NCBI GenBank assembly: GCA_019321725.1
Contig: CM033123.1
Coordinates: 16,170,925 to 16,234,924, forward strand
Source: Paulownia fortunei
Taxonomy: Eukaryota; Streptophyta; Magnoliopsida; Lamiales; Paulowniaceae
Length of the DNA stretch: 64,000 nt
Reading direction: 5' to 3'
In this document: in pieces, positions 33,343-47,400 of the stretch
Numbering within the stretch: the stretch's first letter is position 1
Layout of the letters: every line of letters starts with the position of its first letter
Notes under the pieces: generated by a model
Told to the model about the DNA's origin: nothing
The model's database searches: none
The model's input: only the letters and a program-made list of their open reading frames with translations
Position numbers and translations under genes: made by a program

Positions 33343-36117
33343 CTACTTCCTTTTCTTAAGACGGGCAGTTTTGTAACCAGACTTAGTAGGCTTCCCCCAA
33401 GGTGAACGGGAGACGCCGCCATGACTCCCACTACTCTTACTCCTTCCTTCACCACCGCCATGTGGATGATCAACTGGATTCATTGCCACACCTCTCACCA
33501 CCGGCCTCCGCCCCAACCATCGGCTTTGCCCAGCCTTTCTTAGCTTCTTTGTTCCATGCTCTGGGTTTGACACCATCCCTATCGTCGCCCTACATCTCTT
33601 GTCAATCAGTTTCTTGACCCCAGATGGCAGTTTTATCTCACAGTACCTAAAAAAAAATTCATAAGGTGAACGAAGGACTAACTGAATAAAAGAAAAACGA
33701 CGACAAAATTAAAAGTGTCTATCAAAAGATAAAATTTGCAATTCATAGACCTTGCATGTTTTGTATCCGAAGCCTATCATAGTTGCACAGTATAACCCCT
33801 CGAGTAGAATATCCGAGCCTAATTAATCATGCTGCACTTTTTGACCAATCATAGTTGTACCTCCCTCTGAAAAGCATACCAGCATAACAGTTCCCGGACA
33901 GCTTCCATTCCAAGACCAAGGCACAACAAAAATGCAAAAAACTGGCCCATCAAGTAAAACATTGATGTTGAACATAACACTTAGAATGTCCTCCGTGGCG
34001 GTGCAAGAAGTCGAACCAGGCCAAGTTTTTAGAAGTTCTAGTGACTCAAGTTCAATTTAAAATTTGGATACACAACGAGCTCCTCTATATTATGCCCGGG
34101 CTCTGATCACTAAGAGTCATTACAAACTCAAGCTCAGCTGGTCTAGTTCCTTTGATATCGAGCGCAAGCCCAACCTCAAGCATGAGTATTGACAACAAAT
34201 GCAGATCCATTATCTGCTGTCTATTAACTCTCTGTTAAAATTTCTCTTAATGATGCTTCATTGAAACTCTTTAATTTTTTTTTAACTGATAATTTATATT
34301 CCTTGCAACAAAGTTGAATGCAACTTTTGCATGCCAAACAAAATTGATAGACAACACACATTAGGAAGAAAGGCACAAGAACAATCTGAAAGGAAAAAAA
34401 AAAGAAAAAAAAAAAAGGAAAACTACGTCCATATTTGGTTGGACCCTTTTCATTCTTCTTTTCGTATTTGAATGTACTTTTTGTGGGCCATGATGGACGC
34501 ATTGCATCCCCTCTTAAATAACTTGTTTGGTTGGATTTTTGTTCTCCAAAACATTTTCCAAAATCAAGTGTTGTGGAAAACAAATATTCATCCCATTGAT
34601 CCACTACATAATACACCATCACCATCAGGGAAAAAAATTTGTTATTATGATTCTTCCACCAACCCACCGCCGCTACTCGCCACATGCGAGTCACTCTTCG
34701 CCATCTTTTCTTCCTTTTTTCTCTCTTTCTTCGACTTTCTTCTCCCTAACCCCAGCACCACCTCCTGCCACCCGCCTCATCTTCCTTCCTTCTTTCTATT
34801 TCTTGACTTTTTTGCTTTCCCAACCCCACCGCCACCGGCCCCTTCCTCCATTTCCCTCCCTTCTTTTCCCCTCCCACCACTGTCAACCTCAACCAAAGAA
34901 CAGTAGAATTTCTGCGGCATAACATTTGGCTTATGTTGTAGTGTTACACATTGTGCTTCACAGTTCTACCTTTCTAAGGCCCTTGAAGTCAATACCCCTC
35001 CCTCAAAGAGAGGTACAACCGCTAAAGCATGAATTCACTAATATTGCTAAGCATTTATAACAAAAACCTATGGGTACTACGCCACTGCTTAGTGCAATCC
35101 ATTAGTCATTGTTTCCCAACAAGGACAATATCATTACACAAAGGCATGCAGTCCTTAGGAAAGCATTTCCAAGTACCCTGCCCAGTTATTGAACCACATT
35201 TTACAATATCATTGGTCTTTCGAACTGTACCTCTGGCTATTTATTAATTTCCTTCAAATTCAAAGCCCATCAAGCATTTCCAAAATTTTGTCAATCCTGA
35301 TATCCTTTTCCGATTTTTTTTTGTAAAAAATATAGAGGATTCTAACTATATTTTCAAAATTAACTCTTTACCTGGTTGACCTATTGGGCTCAGTAAGTAT
35401 CTTCGCAGAGGTTCCCGCAGCACGCACGAGTTTCCCACCCTGCCCTGGTCGGATCTCAATGTTGTGGATATGGGTCCCGATCCGCATATTCGCTAGAGGC
35501 ATACAGCTCCCAATTTGAGAGGTTATGTCAAGCGTAAACATCTGGCTCATCATCGACGACTTCCACGACGGCACTGCTTTGGACTCCACCGTCTCAATAG
35601 CACCTGCAAATCAGGAGATTTACAATAACACGAAAAGTCATAACCTGAAAGGGCAATAATCACATTTCAAACCACACCAAAAACATATAATTGCAAAATA
35701 GTTCGGATGATGTTTTAGTAAAGACACATCAATTAATCAAGGAAAAATCCCTCACGCGATTTTTTTTAAACTTGTTTCAGTGACAATTATAAATTTAAGC
35801 TCCAAGATTCAGTCTTCTTCTATTTTCGTCAGTAACTTTCAAAATGATCTACGAGTTAATATCATCAAAAGAAATTCCATCTTTCCCTGCCCCATAAGTT
35901 CCTTAATCCAATTCAAACACTAACACGACAAATCACGACATTACACGAAGTTATTAACTAAATTAAAGCAAAGAAAACTGTATGCGATATTTGTATACAG
36001 TTATACGTATATACAGACAGAGAAACAGTAGCTACCGGAAGAAAGAGAGCGTGTAGGAGCGTGAAGAATTGAGCGGAGGAGAGTTGAGGAAGCCAAGCGA
36101 GCTCTGTAGAGCGCCAT
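33343..36117 (-). CDS. RPL2: Mitochondrial ribosomal protein L2, C-terminal part (nuclear-encoded)
   Basis: Exons 36117-36036, 35603-35372 and 33646-33343 join in frame to 205 residues. It is a large-subunit mitoribosomal protein. Residues 1-28 ([16 protein letters not shown] and onward) are Arg/Ser-rich without acidic residues, a typical mitochondrial presequence. From about 61 it is L2: the [17 protein letters not shown] segment, [26 protein letters not shown], then the highly conserved [12 protein letters not shown] (His165 and His167) near the peptidyl-transferase centre. The N-terminal RNA-binding half of L2 is missing and does not occur nearby. This fits the known core-eudicot state, in which mitochondrial rpl2 was split and the 3' part moved to the nucleus. 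Intron 2 (33647-35371) contains a long pyrimidine-rich stretch at about 34680-34900. Confidence 0.95.
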
Positions 36118-36142
36118 TTTCTTGCTCTTGTCAATTCAGGGC

Positions 36143-36151
36143 TTAGGGTTT
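36143..36151 (-). promoter_or_regulatory. Telo-box in the leader/promoter of the L2 gene
   Basis: On the minus strand this reads AAACCCTAA, 26-34 bases before the start codon at 36117. Telo-boxes are typical of plant promoters and leaders of ribosomal-protein and other growth-linked genes, so the motif fits the gene. Confidence 0.7.
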
Positions 36152-38241
36152 AGCAATTTGTAAGATTTCTGAAGTTTTTGAAACGATGTCGTCTTATTAT
36201 TCTTTTTTTCTTTTTTGTAGAGTTTTGTGATTAAATCGATTTTTCTCGTGATCACCGGTTCAATAGATTGAATTAATTTATTGATCCGATTAATTTAATA
36301 AAAATTAATTATATTTTTTTATTATTTAATATAAAATAATAATATAATAAGATGATTTTTATGTACTAAATTTTAAAGATAAATAACTAATTAAAAAATA
36401 TATTTAACAAAATTCAAAATTTAAAAAATTACATAAATATAATCAAATACCAAATTTAACCTTTATAAAAAAATACAATTTTAATTGATTTTGACCCATT
36501 TTATCAATTTTTGATTATCTTATAGTTAAACGGACCAGATCGAATATCAATTTTTAATTAAATTGACCGATCTAATTTGATTTGAAATCAATCGGTATAT
36601 TCCGTCTGACTTCATGAATATTTTTTTCATAAAATATGTCTCATAATGATTACTGGGGTATTTAGATCTTTAAAACTAAAATCTTACATTTTGATATTAA
36701 TGTCATACAGTTTTGATTTGATATGATGTTTGTGATTTTATTGTATTTATAATACTTAATTTAAAATTGATGTTTATGGTTTTATTGTATATATAATACT
36801 TGAATTCAAAATCACTTTTTATATATAGTAATAACTTCATTGCAATGATTTTCCAATTATACAAATTAGTTATTAAATTATGCCATATTCAATTGCTAAA
36901 ACACCAACATTATAAGTAAATGTTTGATTCAAGGATTTTTCTCCTAGGTATAATTTAAAAATTTCCTATCAATTAAATAAAATTTTAACTTAGAGAATAA
37001 CCAAGACTAAAATATTCACTTCTATTTTACATGTAAAATAAGATTGTGTCTATCTATGTTAGGAAAACAAATAAAATAATTAAAACTAACATAAAGAAAA
37101 GCATAAATAGAGAGAGAAATTAAACTACTAAGGGGATTTCAACTATATTGATATTGCCCTTATTGAAGGTGACTGCATTGGAGCAAGAAAACTGAAAGAT
37201 AAATAGATTTTATTTTGGGGTAAATTACAAAAAATATTCTTGAACTTTGAACTATTTATAAAAAAAATCAGTTAAGTTTGTAAATTATTAATATCTCATT
37301 GATATTTGTTTATATTTTATATTATTTGTAAAATAAAGACAAATCTCAAAGGGGAATTTATAATAAATGGGGTATTTATAATTTTAAAAGATAATTATAT
37401 ATTTTTATAATTAGATTAAATATCATTTTTTATTTTTTTTTGGTAATTCACACTCATTTGTAAAGATACCATTAAACTGAATTGAACAAAGTTTTGGTGA
37501 AAATAAAAATTTATTGTTCATTCAATTATCAAAGGCTTTACTGAGTGAATTAAGGGCTTAGGGTATTTGCATTAATAATATTAGAATTTAGACATGAAAA
37601 ACAAGTCAATAGTCAAAAAGCTAATATATAACATGGATAGTATAATTATTATTTAGTATTATAAAAGGGTCAGTATGATTTTGGATCGATATAAAACTCA
37701 TAAAATTAATAACATCATAAAATATTCGATCTCGATATATTATCGTACAAAATCTATTAAGAAAAAAATTACTAAAAAAATCGAAACTTTGTACAATCCC
37801 ATATCCAATCAATATAGTACGATTTTAAATAACTGTGAAACTTTTGAAGTCTGAGCTAAGTTAAATTAGTGAAAACTCATATTTCATTGAATTTTAAGAT
37901 TATTAATTTCAAATTATAAACGTTTTAAGAACTCTCACAACCCTACAATATACTTATAGTTGTTTTCACAACATATTCATATTTGAAACTAAGTAGTAAT
38001 AATAAAAATAAAACCATAATACAAAATCAATTTTTTTTTTCAATTTAGTTAAGGTACAAAATGAATTTTCAATTTCCTCAATTTGTGGTCGGTTTGATTC
38101 GATCCATTTCCGAAAGAGAGTACACTCCTAATTAGACTTGAGTTAAAGTTTTCTCCTTTCATATGATTTAGACATGACATTAGATTTGAGATGCCAAATA
38201 AAAATGTTAAATTCTTGGATGGATGGGTGCAATACACTCAA
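36152..38241. other. Intergenic between the L2 gene and the synthase-subunit gene
   Basis: AT-rich. 36240-36610 resembles the repeat at 2740-3060 and contains ATTGACCGATCTAATTTGAT and related words, a probable noncoding transposon relic. Short near-duplicate lines are seen at about 36718-36760 and 36765-36805 (TTTTATTGTATNTATAATACTT). No gene seen. Confidence 0.5.
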
Positions 38242-38247
38242 TTTATT
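38242..38247 (-). terminator. Candidate polyadenylation signal of the synthase-subunit gene
   Basis: AATAAA on the minus strand, 206 bases after the stop codon at 38453. Confidence 0.4.
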
Positions 38248-38452
38248 CATAACCATCAGATGAAACAATCCCTATCATCCGTCGGCCATTAGTGGACCAA
38301 TATATTACATCAACATTTAAAACTAGACAAATGTTGGCACACATAACTTAGCCAAGAAAATTGAATTTCTTTCTCCATCTTTGCAGGAAAAGACAATTGG
38401 ATTATCAAACAAAGGAGAATCTGCATCACTGCAAATTTCAAGAAGTACAGAA

Positions 38453-41400
38453 TTACAGTGGATAGGAGTATCCACGGAGATACCTAGAATCAACTCCTGA
38501 TTCCCGTACTAGTGCCACTCTGCCAGTTCGAGCAACCTGCAAAATTTAAGCAAAAAGCACACTTATCGTGGTTCGTTGGGATAGATATGGGAAGCAAGTT
38601 TTTACGCTATTTCAATATAAAGACATCTCTCAACAATTGTTTTGGTTAAGTAAACTTTTCAGTCGATAATATGAAATGGTTACAGAATAGACAACATAGT
38701 GTTCTCTAATACCTAATTAGTCAAAGAAAAATCATACAACACAATTGTGTGTAATCACTTAAAGATATTAAAGCTTGACTACAAGAGCAACAGCCTTAAC
38801 CCACAAAAGGAAAGATATACTTCGTCCCACATTAAAATTTAGTAAATCAATGATTTTAGAAAATTCCACTATTCACCTCAACATCAATCTACCAATGCAT
38901 AGCCATTACAGAACCGTGCTGGTGTCAAACGCTAGTGCATGTGCATAACACAAGTTATGCTAAGAATCATTCAAATGCCTATTTATAGGCCATCATAATG
39001 CATGGCAACTAAATAAACTTACAAGAGCTACCTTATATTCAGCGCAGCAAAAAGAGACTGAAATAAATTATGAAAACCATACCTCACAAATGCCATATGG
39101 TTCCAACAATCTTTGCAAGGCAACCATCTTGTCCAAATCTCCAGTCAGCTGGAAAAAGTACAAAAAGGAAATCCAAGAAAGGGAAAAAGTTGAGTGAAAA
39201 GGATGAGAAGGAACAAAGAAGTCTAGGCTAACATACGCTGTTAAACCTACTATCAGCTAATAACAGGTTCCGAGGTATTATATTAGCCATTCAATTTTCT
39301 TTAACGCCTATTATCACTGATATATAAACCATGAAAGGCCATTGCTACATTTCGAGGAAAACCTATAGCTAAATTATCAACTTGCCATCTGTATTGCCAA
39401 GTAAATCACCTGGTAAGGGTTCTCAAATCTCAAATCCATTAAGAATTGACAATATAGTTCTACTTGAGCCAACTGATGCTCACAACCCCTTAATCTCTGT
39501 TCCTTTACATACACAATATCCTATCCTGTCTCTGAATTTCAATTTTATTCTTCGGCAACTAAATATATTGCCTTATCTTCAAAGTTATTCAATATCAAGA
39601 AAGAGAATTTAACATTTAATGTCTTATTAAATCAATTCAAGGCATAAAATAAAATTTCCCTCTACCAAGAAGCACTGCAAATAGGTATATCAATTTATTC
39701 TGTTGGCAGTTTTGGTAGCTTTTTTAAGCAAAACTAGACTAATTGCCTGTGCAATACTAAACACTTGCCTAAGTTTCAGCATGCTTGCATGTATTACAAT
39801 CTAGGTCAATTTTTATCCAACGGTTATTACTTGCATCAATTTAAGTTTGGTGTTCACACTTGCCAACCAGCAAAGTTATTTTCAAAAGTTGTCTGATGCA
39901 AAGATTAGTATTGATTACATAAGGACAATTTTCTCCATCTATTTATGTAGAACATCAATTCCACAATCTTTTCCCTGTAATATACTTCCAGTTCATGAGA
40001 AACCTCTTTCATTCATTATATTGGTTGTCATTGCTTCAAGCAGTCTTACGTACAAAAGAACAATTTTAAGTATATCTATTGTGAATGAAGTCACATTAAG
40101 TCATACCCCCAAGTCATTAATGAAAACATTTCATCGAATGAAGCAATCCTGCAGCTTGAATTACAAATGATCCACAGACAAATCCTACTTCAAGAATAAT
40201 AGATCTCATACCCCTGAAGTCGTTAATTATGTTATCAGTGGTACCATGTTAATAACAAAAACATTTACCTCAAGGGTAATAGTGTGATCAGAGACATCAA
40301 CAGCTTTGGCTCTAAATATACTAGCAATATCAAGAACATTCCGGCGAGCAGCAGCATTCACAGCAATTTTGATTAACATCAATTCCCGCTCGGCAAAAGG
40401 TAAGTGTGTGAGATCCCGGACCTGAACATTATGAAGCTCACCAGTCATGTCATTGCTCAGAAGCAAGCTAGATTTAAGAACATGACAAAACAAGCTGGGA
40501 TGGCAACTGAATTCTCGTTTATAGTCAATAGACTATATTATGCTACAATATTAATAGCTTTCCATGAGCAATATAAATGCTAAGCACTCAAACTCCATTA
40601 TAACTTAAATATAACTAGATCTTTAGGGAGCACAACAAACTTTATCATAATACAAAACGCAAAAGGCATGGTCATGAATGAAAAACTAAAATGAAGCACC
40701 AAATAACTTGGTCCAGGTTATAAGTAAACATTAGAGCTAGTGTTGAGCACAAAAGTCGATTACCAGGTAGGTAATTTCCTGGAAACTCAATAAGATCACT
40801 ATAAAACCAGCAAACCCTTTAAAAGAGATATTATTTGTCAAACTAAAATGGCCGCACCATTTATCAATTCCAGAATATTGTAGCCAGAAGTTATACAAAA
40901 ATCTCCAGAATTTGTAGGGATGGACGTTAATTTCCATTCTCAGCTTGCAAGATACACTAACAATATCATGCTCTCACCTCATGAAGATCCACTAATTTAT
41001 AAAGTTGCTGTACCAACTTGCCAATTGATTCATCTGTACCAGGAACAACAGTGGTAATGCGTGAAAGCCCCTCAACTTCAGCATGACCAACAGCTAAACT
41101 CTAAGAATAAGAAGCAAACACAGAAATGAACGAAAAGTAATCAATGGGCAAACCAAAAAGAACACATAAGTTAATGAACAATATGTAAAAAACTACTCTA
41201 CACACTTGGATATTATATCCTCTTCGAGCAAAAACTCCTGTGACAAGGTTAAGGACTCCAGGAGCATCATTAACAACCATGGTAAGAGTGTGAGAGCGAA
41301 GCCCACTAGTCTGCAAGCTTCAAGCAGAAACATAAGCAAGTGCAAGTACAATAGAAGTTTCAGGAATAATATCATTCTAGAATTCACAGAAGACTAGCCA

Positions 41401-44400
41401 ATACGGTCATGTTTCTTTATTAAATAGGAAGGCAAGAACTTTCCACCTATGCATGTTAAGAGCATATCTCAAACTCAATTCATCTCAATAAAGCCTTGTC
41501 CCTTGCATTTATGTGACTGCTGTTCAAGTCATTTTATATTCAGAGAAAAAACACTAGCATAAAAGAAGTATCATCAACACTCACATTGTGAAAGCAAATG
41601 TTAAACAACAAAGAAGACAACAATTTCTTACATCGTCATCATTCAGCACTCCCCAATGAGCATCGAGAACTTGATTGATAGAAATGTCATCAGCTGACTC
41701 CACAGGGTAAACATCTCCCTTCATAGAATAAACAAATGTATTAGACATCTAATTGAGACCCACACCAGCCACAAAACATAATAATTTTGCAAAAATGAAT
41801 CAGAGAAACCCAACGTCAGAAAATTCTATAGTTTGCAATTTTCAAGTTTGACTTACTATTTCCACAGCTTCAATCAGTATTATCAATTGAAACCAAAAAT
41901 ATGAACATTCTCATGACATGATAAGCATGCCAACCTTTGAAAATCCAAAAACAAGAATTGGATCCTACAGAATTAGCAAAAAAAATTGGTCCAATGTAAA
42001 TTTCAAGACATCAATTAACTTGATTCAGTCTTTCACAAGATTGTCACTAGAATTTTGAATCTTGGGGATAAGATGTCTGTATGCCCAACTTTTGGTTAAA
42101 CTACGTTTTGAGCCTTGTAAGGAATCTTAGTTTATGAGCAAAATGCTTGTTTAGTATGAGTTGACATCCTACTCTAAAGAAAAGAAGGTATTGCTGGAGG
42201 TTATGAAGCAATTCTAGGTAGGCAATCTGACTAACAGCACAGATTCCTATTAACAGGAAAACAAAGAAGTTTAGAAAGTAACCAAAGATGACAATAAATT
42301 TAGTCGTGACACACCAGTCCTAAACAGACTACGACCTACATTAATATTGAAAGGTATAAAAAGAAAACTCATGAGGATTTCTCATTCATTATGTTTCCAG
42401 TGTAGAAAAAGTTATGTTGTTCATAAATATACGGAACAATCTCAACAGTGTTTGTAAGTCGGGTTGTATTTTTCTAAGTAAGGTAACCGAACTTTTGGGT
42501 AGCGTATTATAAAGCTCATAAAAATTTCTCATGTAACCAACTAGTCAGGTATCTGATGTTTATCAGGTTTATGTGGGGTGGGTTTGGATTTATTCCTTTT
42601 TCTTTAGCATTTCAGATACTACAACAGGTTCTTCTAAAAACCCGGGAAAATGGGTATACAAGCAAAAACAAAATTAAGCATAATGCAAACAGATTCATCT
42701 AGAACCAGTTTCAAATTCAAATTCTGCATCCTGGTTTCAGAAGAAGTCAAAAGATTGGACAGAGCTAGGGCTGTTGAGTGGTGCTTTGTGGTGATGGTGG
42801 CGGTGGTGGTGGCCCTGGAGGGTTTGGCCATTTGGGAGTGCAGAGAGAAAGCAAAGGAACCGGAGGATTAGGCCATTTGGGAATGCAGAGAGGGATGAAA
42901 AGATAAATGGAGCTTTTTGATATGACTGAGAAAACTCAAACTCAAAAATTTGCTATTGAAGTGGGAGAGTCAGAGGCCACATAAATCCCACATTAGTACC
43001 TCATAATACCAGCGTAGATTCCATGTCCTATACGTTACAATCATGATCATAAAAATCCACCTTTCTCCACAACCTTGGCTTGCACTTGGGATAGCTTTTG
43101 TGCTAGCTTAACCTAGATGCAGCTGAACGGTACAATTCCAGCATCAGCACTTAAGCGCACAATTGCAAGTCGGAGGCAGCTATAGAAGGCTCAGATATCA
43201 ATACATAAGATCATCAGAACCGAGCCTCAAAAGCAAATTATTAATTGGGAGAGCCCAAAGCAAATTAAACCCTATGGATCCCATAATACCGATGTGGGAT
43301 CCAAGTACCCTACCTTGCAGTAAGGATCATAACAATTTGTGAGAAGCATCAGCATAGAGAGAAACACCCACCGCAAGACCTGAAAAGTGTGGTTGCACTG
43401 CTATTTGCTGGTCAGTGAGTGTGCAGTGCCACTGCTCCAGGAGAGAGAGAAAGAGAGAACGCATGAGGGATAATAGGGTTAGGCTTTACGATTAGTAATA
43501 TATGTTGGTATTTGTATAAACTTTTTTTATTTAAATACAGAACCCAATCAGCTTTCAGGTAGGATTGAAACTATGCGAAAACTGGCCAGATAATTCACAC
43601 AATACCATTCCAGCTCACTCAAAATTGTTTGGGTTGTTAAGAAAACCCAACCCTTCGCCCACCCCTGATTGTGTGTGTATTAATGTCCTTTTCGAGACAA
43701 AGCTATGGATACACCCTTCAGATTGTATTTTGTTTTAAAGCATCAACAGTAGTACATCAGAGAGGGCAGGAAACAGGAAATCTGAAGTTGCAATCTGAAG
43801 TTGCAGATCAATAGGGGTTTTCTTCATTTTCTTAGCTCATGAAAGAGACCACCAATGCCAGTCAAAGGGACATGTCACAGAAGCATCAAACATTATAGAA
43901 AACCGAAAGTAAAACCATTCTTAAAAACTTAAATCTGGACCTTGCTGCTGAAAGGTATGTCTCTAAAGTCAAAGGTAACCCCACCGTGCAACTAGTTTTA
44001 TGTTCGGTCTCATAGCTTACTTAGGACAAAATCAATACAATTTATTATGACCGAAAGATCAATAAACATTTGATACATCAATTTATTTCATGCTTAAGAC
44101 TAGTGAAGTATCATACCCCAACAGATGTATCAGATTCTCCAATGTGAGTCTCCTTTACAGTCCTTGAAACAGTATTAGCCGGCCTTGCTGCTTCAAGATC
44201 TGGATATGAAGCGGCTGAGAACCTCCAAAAGGGAGCGGATTCGCCCATCTTTTCTCTTCTCAAGGCAATCTAGTTCAAACCACCAAAAGACGTGAACTTA
44301 CATAGAGAAGAAAAGTAAGCAAACGAGAAAAACATCATTCTTTCTTAGTTTATTTACCTTCCCTGTCCTGGCAATCTCTCTAATTCCAAATTTACTCAAA

Positions 44401-47400
44401 TTTCTTTGCACCGCAACCATCTTCCCTGGATCTCCTGTTACCTATATAGAAAATATTGGAGGATTCAAATAATGGATATCAATGCATGATAATGCCCCAT
44501 TGCAAACACAATAATTTAAGAGTATATCAGATGTGCCCCAGAAAAAACTTAATCGTATGAATTACCATTGTAAATTCAATTCGGACGCCTATGCATAAAG
44601 CCACAATCTCTTTCAAGTTAACAATAAACAAACAAACAATTTTTGGAGAAGGCTAGTAGTAGCATTCCCAGTCACTCAGAAAAATAGTCTCTCAAAATAC
44701 TTTAGGGGCCTTAGACGAGCCATCCACAAGCTCCGTATACATTTGATATGGGAATTCGTTATTGAAATTAACTAGGCACATCTAGCAAAATCAAGCTAAT
44801 CAGAGGGTAAAGCCATCCCACTCGTCCAACTTTACCCACATGTTTATTTTAAAGAAAGCATAACATTATTAAAATAAATCAAGAATTATAATCAAACTGC
44901 CCCGATAAAAAATCTTCACCGCATTCTTGCATATGCATGGCAAGACAAACAGATTACATATAAAGAAAACAAACTAACAACACATTACCCATGTAAGAGT
45001 ATAGATAATTTGTGGGAAGAAGGATTCTCAATCATAAAAACTCTAGATTACCCTTACTGTCGAATTCACAGGCTAGGCTAGAAAGCAGCCAGAAGTAATT
45101 TTCGATCACTAGAACTACACTAAAACTAGGGATACATATTAGAGCCCAATGGTGGATGTAACAAGACACAGGTGTAGATGAAAATTATACAAACTGTTGC
45201 CACAGTCTAGAACAAAATTGTAGATAGAGTACATGTATACAAGAAAGCTTAAAACTGATAACCAGTTAGTGGTTGTCAACAACATCTTGTTACATTTCAA
45301 TTTATATAACATGTATAATAAACATAATTAAACATCACCTCCATAGTTAGCGAGTGATCAGAGATGTCCACAATTTTTGCCCTAAAAATGTCCACTAGCC
45401 ACATGACCTGGAGAATAAAGCCAAAAGAATTAATTGTTTAGCCACACAGTAGGGAAAATGAAATGGCTAAAACAAAAGTGTGAAGACTTATACTGATACA
45501 GGACCTGGTACAAGATATACTCGATTCCCTAAATGAGGATAAAACAAGTAGTACAAGTAGCGTAAAAATGAAAAACTTAACATCCAGAGAACCAAGCATG
45601 ACTACCTCTGCTCGGTATTTTGGATCCGCATTGATTTTGATGAGCATTAATTCCCGTTCTACTTGTGGCTCTTGTGAGATATCTTCAACCTAGTTCTCAA
45701 GTTTGCACCAAAATTAGAAACTACATTCAACGGAACCAGATAAGCAATCCAATGAAATAAAAGTACAAGTAAATGTATTCATGATGAAAATGCTAAAAAA
45801 AGTTGCAAGCCAATCATACCAGAATCAATAAACAACAGGGTCAATATTCACTCTTTAAAAGTTAGCAGGAATAGAATATATAATAGTTAGAGATGACATA
45901 TCCCTGCCATTAGGAAAACCAGAGCCTAGCTTCGGATGGGGACATCGTTACCAAGAGTGATTTCAACTAGTAATAATTAACTCATCACTAATGGAGACTA
46001 TCTGGAAAATCAAGAATAAGATCATGACCTTTAAAACATTCACGAGCTTCTGAAGCTGTTCCATGACTTGTTGTAGCACCCTTTCAGTTCCAGATACAAC
46101 TATAGTAAAGAGAGCCTTATCCTTGTTCAGTCCCACTGCAAGAGATTCGATGTTATATCCTCTCCTAGCAAAAACTCCGGCAATTCGATTTATCATTCCA
46201 CTTTCATCACCAACAAACACAGAAATTGTGTGACGTTTCACCCTGGTTTATAGTCATGAGAATCACTAAACAGTTTATATATATCACAAAGGCATCTTAG
46301 AAATGAGTTAAGTATACAACAGCAGAAAGAGATAAATGAAACTTGGTCTTTTGAGCAAGAGCAAACCAAAATTATCCTCAATACTCACTAAACGATATGT
46401 CAAGCAAAATCTAATTTGTTTTTCAGCCAGGAGTTTTAGCACTCTACTAATACTAACGAAATTACACTAAAACGCTCGTATCTCAGAGGCTTATACAATC
46501 ATAATTCTGAGCATAACTCTAACCATGAGAACCAAAAACTTTTTACTTTTCCACTGATCATACAAACAGACTACACAAATCGACCATGATTTAAATGTTA
46601 ACCTTACCACTATGATTGAAGAGCATAATGCATCTGCAGTCAGTTCATTTCTGTTGGGAAATGTTGGGAAAACTTTTACTTTTCCACTGATCATACAAAT
46701 AGACTACACAAATCGACCATGATTTAAATGTTAACCTTACCACTATGATTGAAGAGCATAACGCATCTGCAGTCAATTCATTTCTGTTGGCAAATGTTGG
46801 GAAAATTTGGAAGATGTAATATTGAAATGGCAAAAATATTTCTGATAGAATTACAGCTATAGTCAAGGCAAGAGTTTAACTCTTTTTTCTTAAGATGAAA
46901 TTGCCCCGCACTTGGTGCTTACGGGATATGGCAATCGTCTCCCAAAACACAACGATTCACTTCTTGTGATAGTAGCACTACAAATCACAAAAACTTTCGA
47001 ACTATAAAGGCTTAGACTTGAGAGAAAGATAAGAAGAGAATGAATAAGATAAAAATAATGAATTTTGGGGGTCTATTTATAAATTTCGAAGAGTTGTGGT
47101 GCCAATTCGTGAATGAGTGCAATTTTTTATCCTAATCAATTTTGAGCCATACGATTGCATCCCTTTGCAAAGATCCACACCTTATATTGAACCTTTTGTC
47201 AAAAATCAATCTCAACCGTTCGATCGCATTTATCTGCAGAAGCCCACACCCTTACGGTGAACTCTTGCCAACCAAACGGACATGTCAGCGATTCAATCCA
47301 CTCACAGCCTTTAGGCCCGCTTTGTCAGTAGATGTGTGTTCGGTTATGCCCATTTAGCTTCCAGCCGCATGTTGTAATGTCACGTGTACGCTAACCAGAT

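Noticed and set aside
34224..34906. Open frames of 131-156 codons on both strands in the second intron of the L2 gene
   Set aside because: Low-complexity pyrimidine-rich sequence (runs of Pro, Ser, Phe); they lie inside an intron and match no family.
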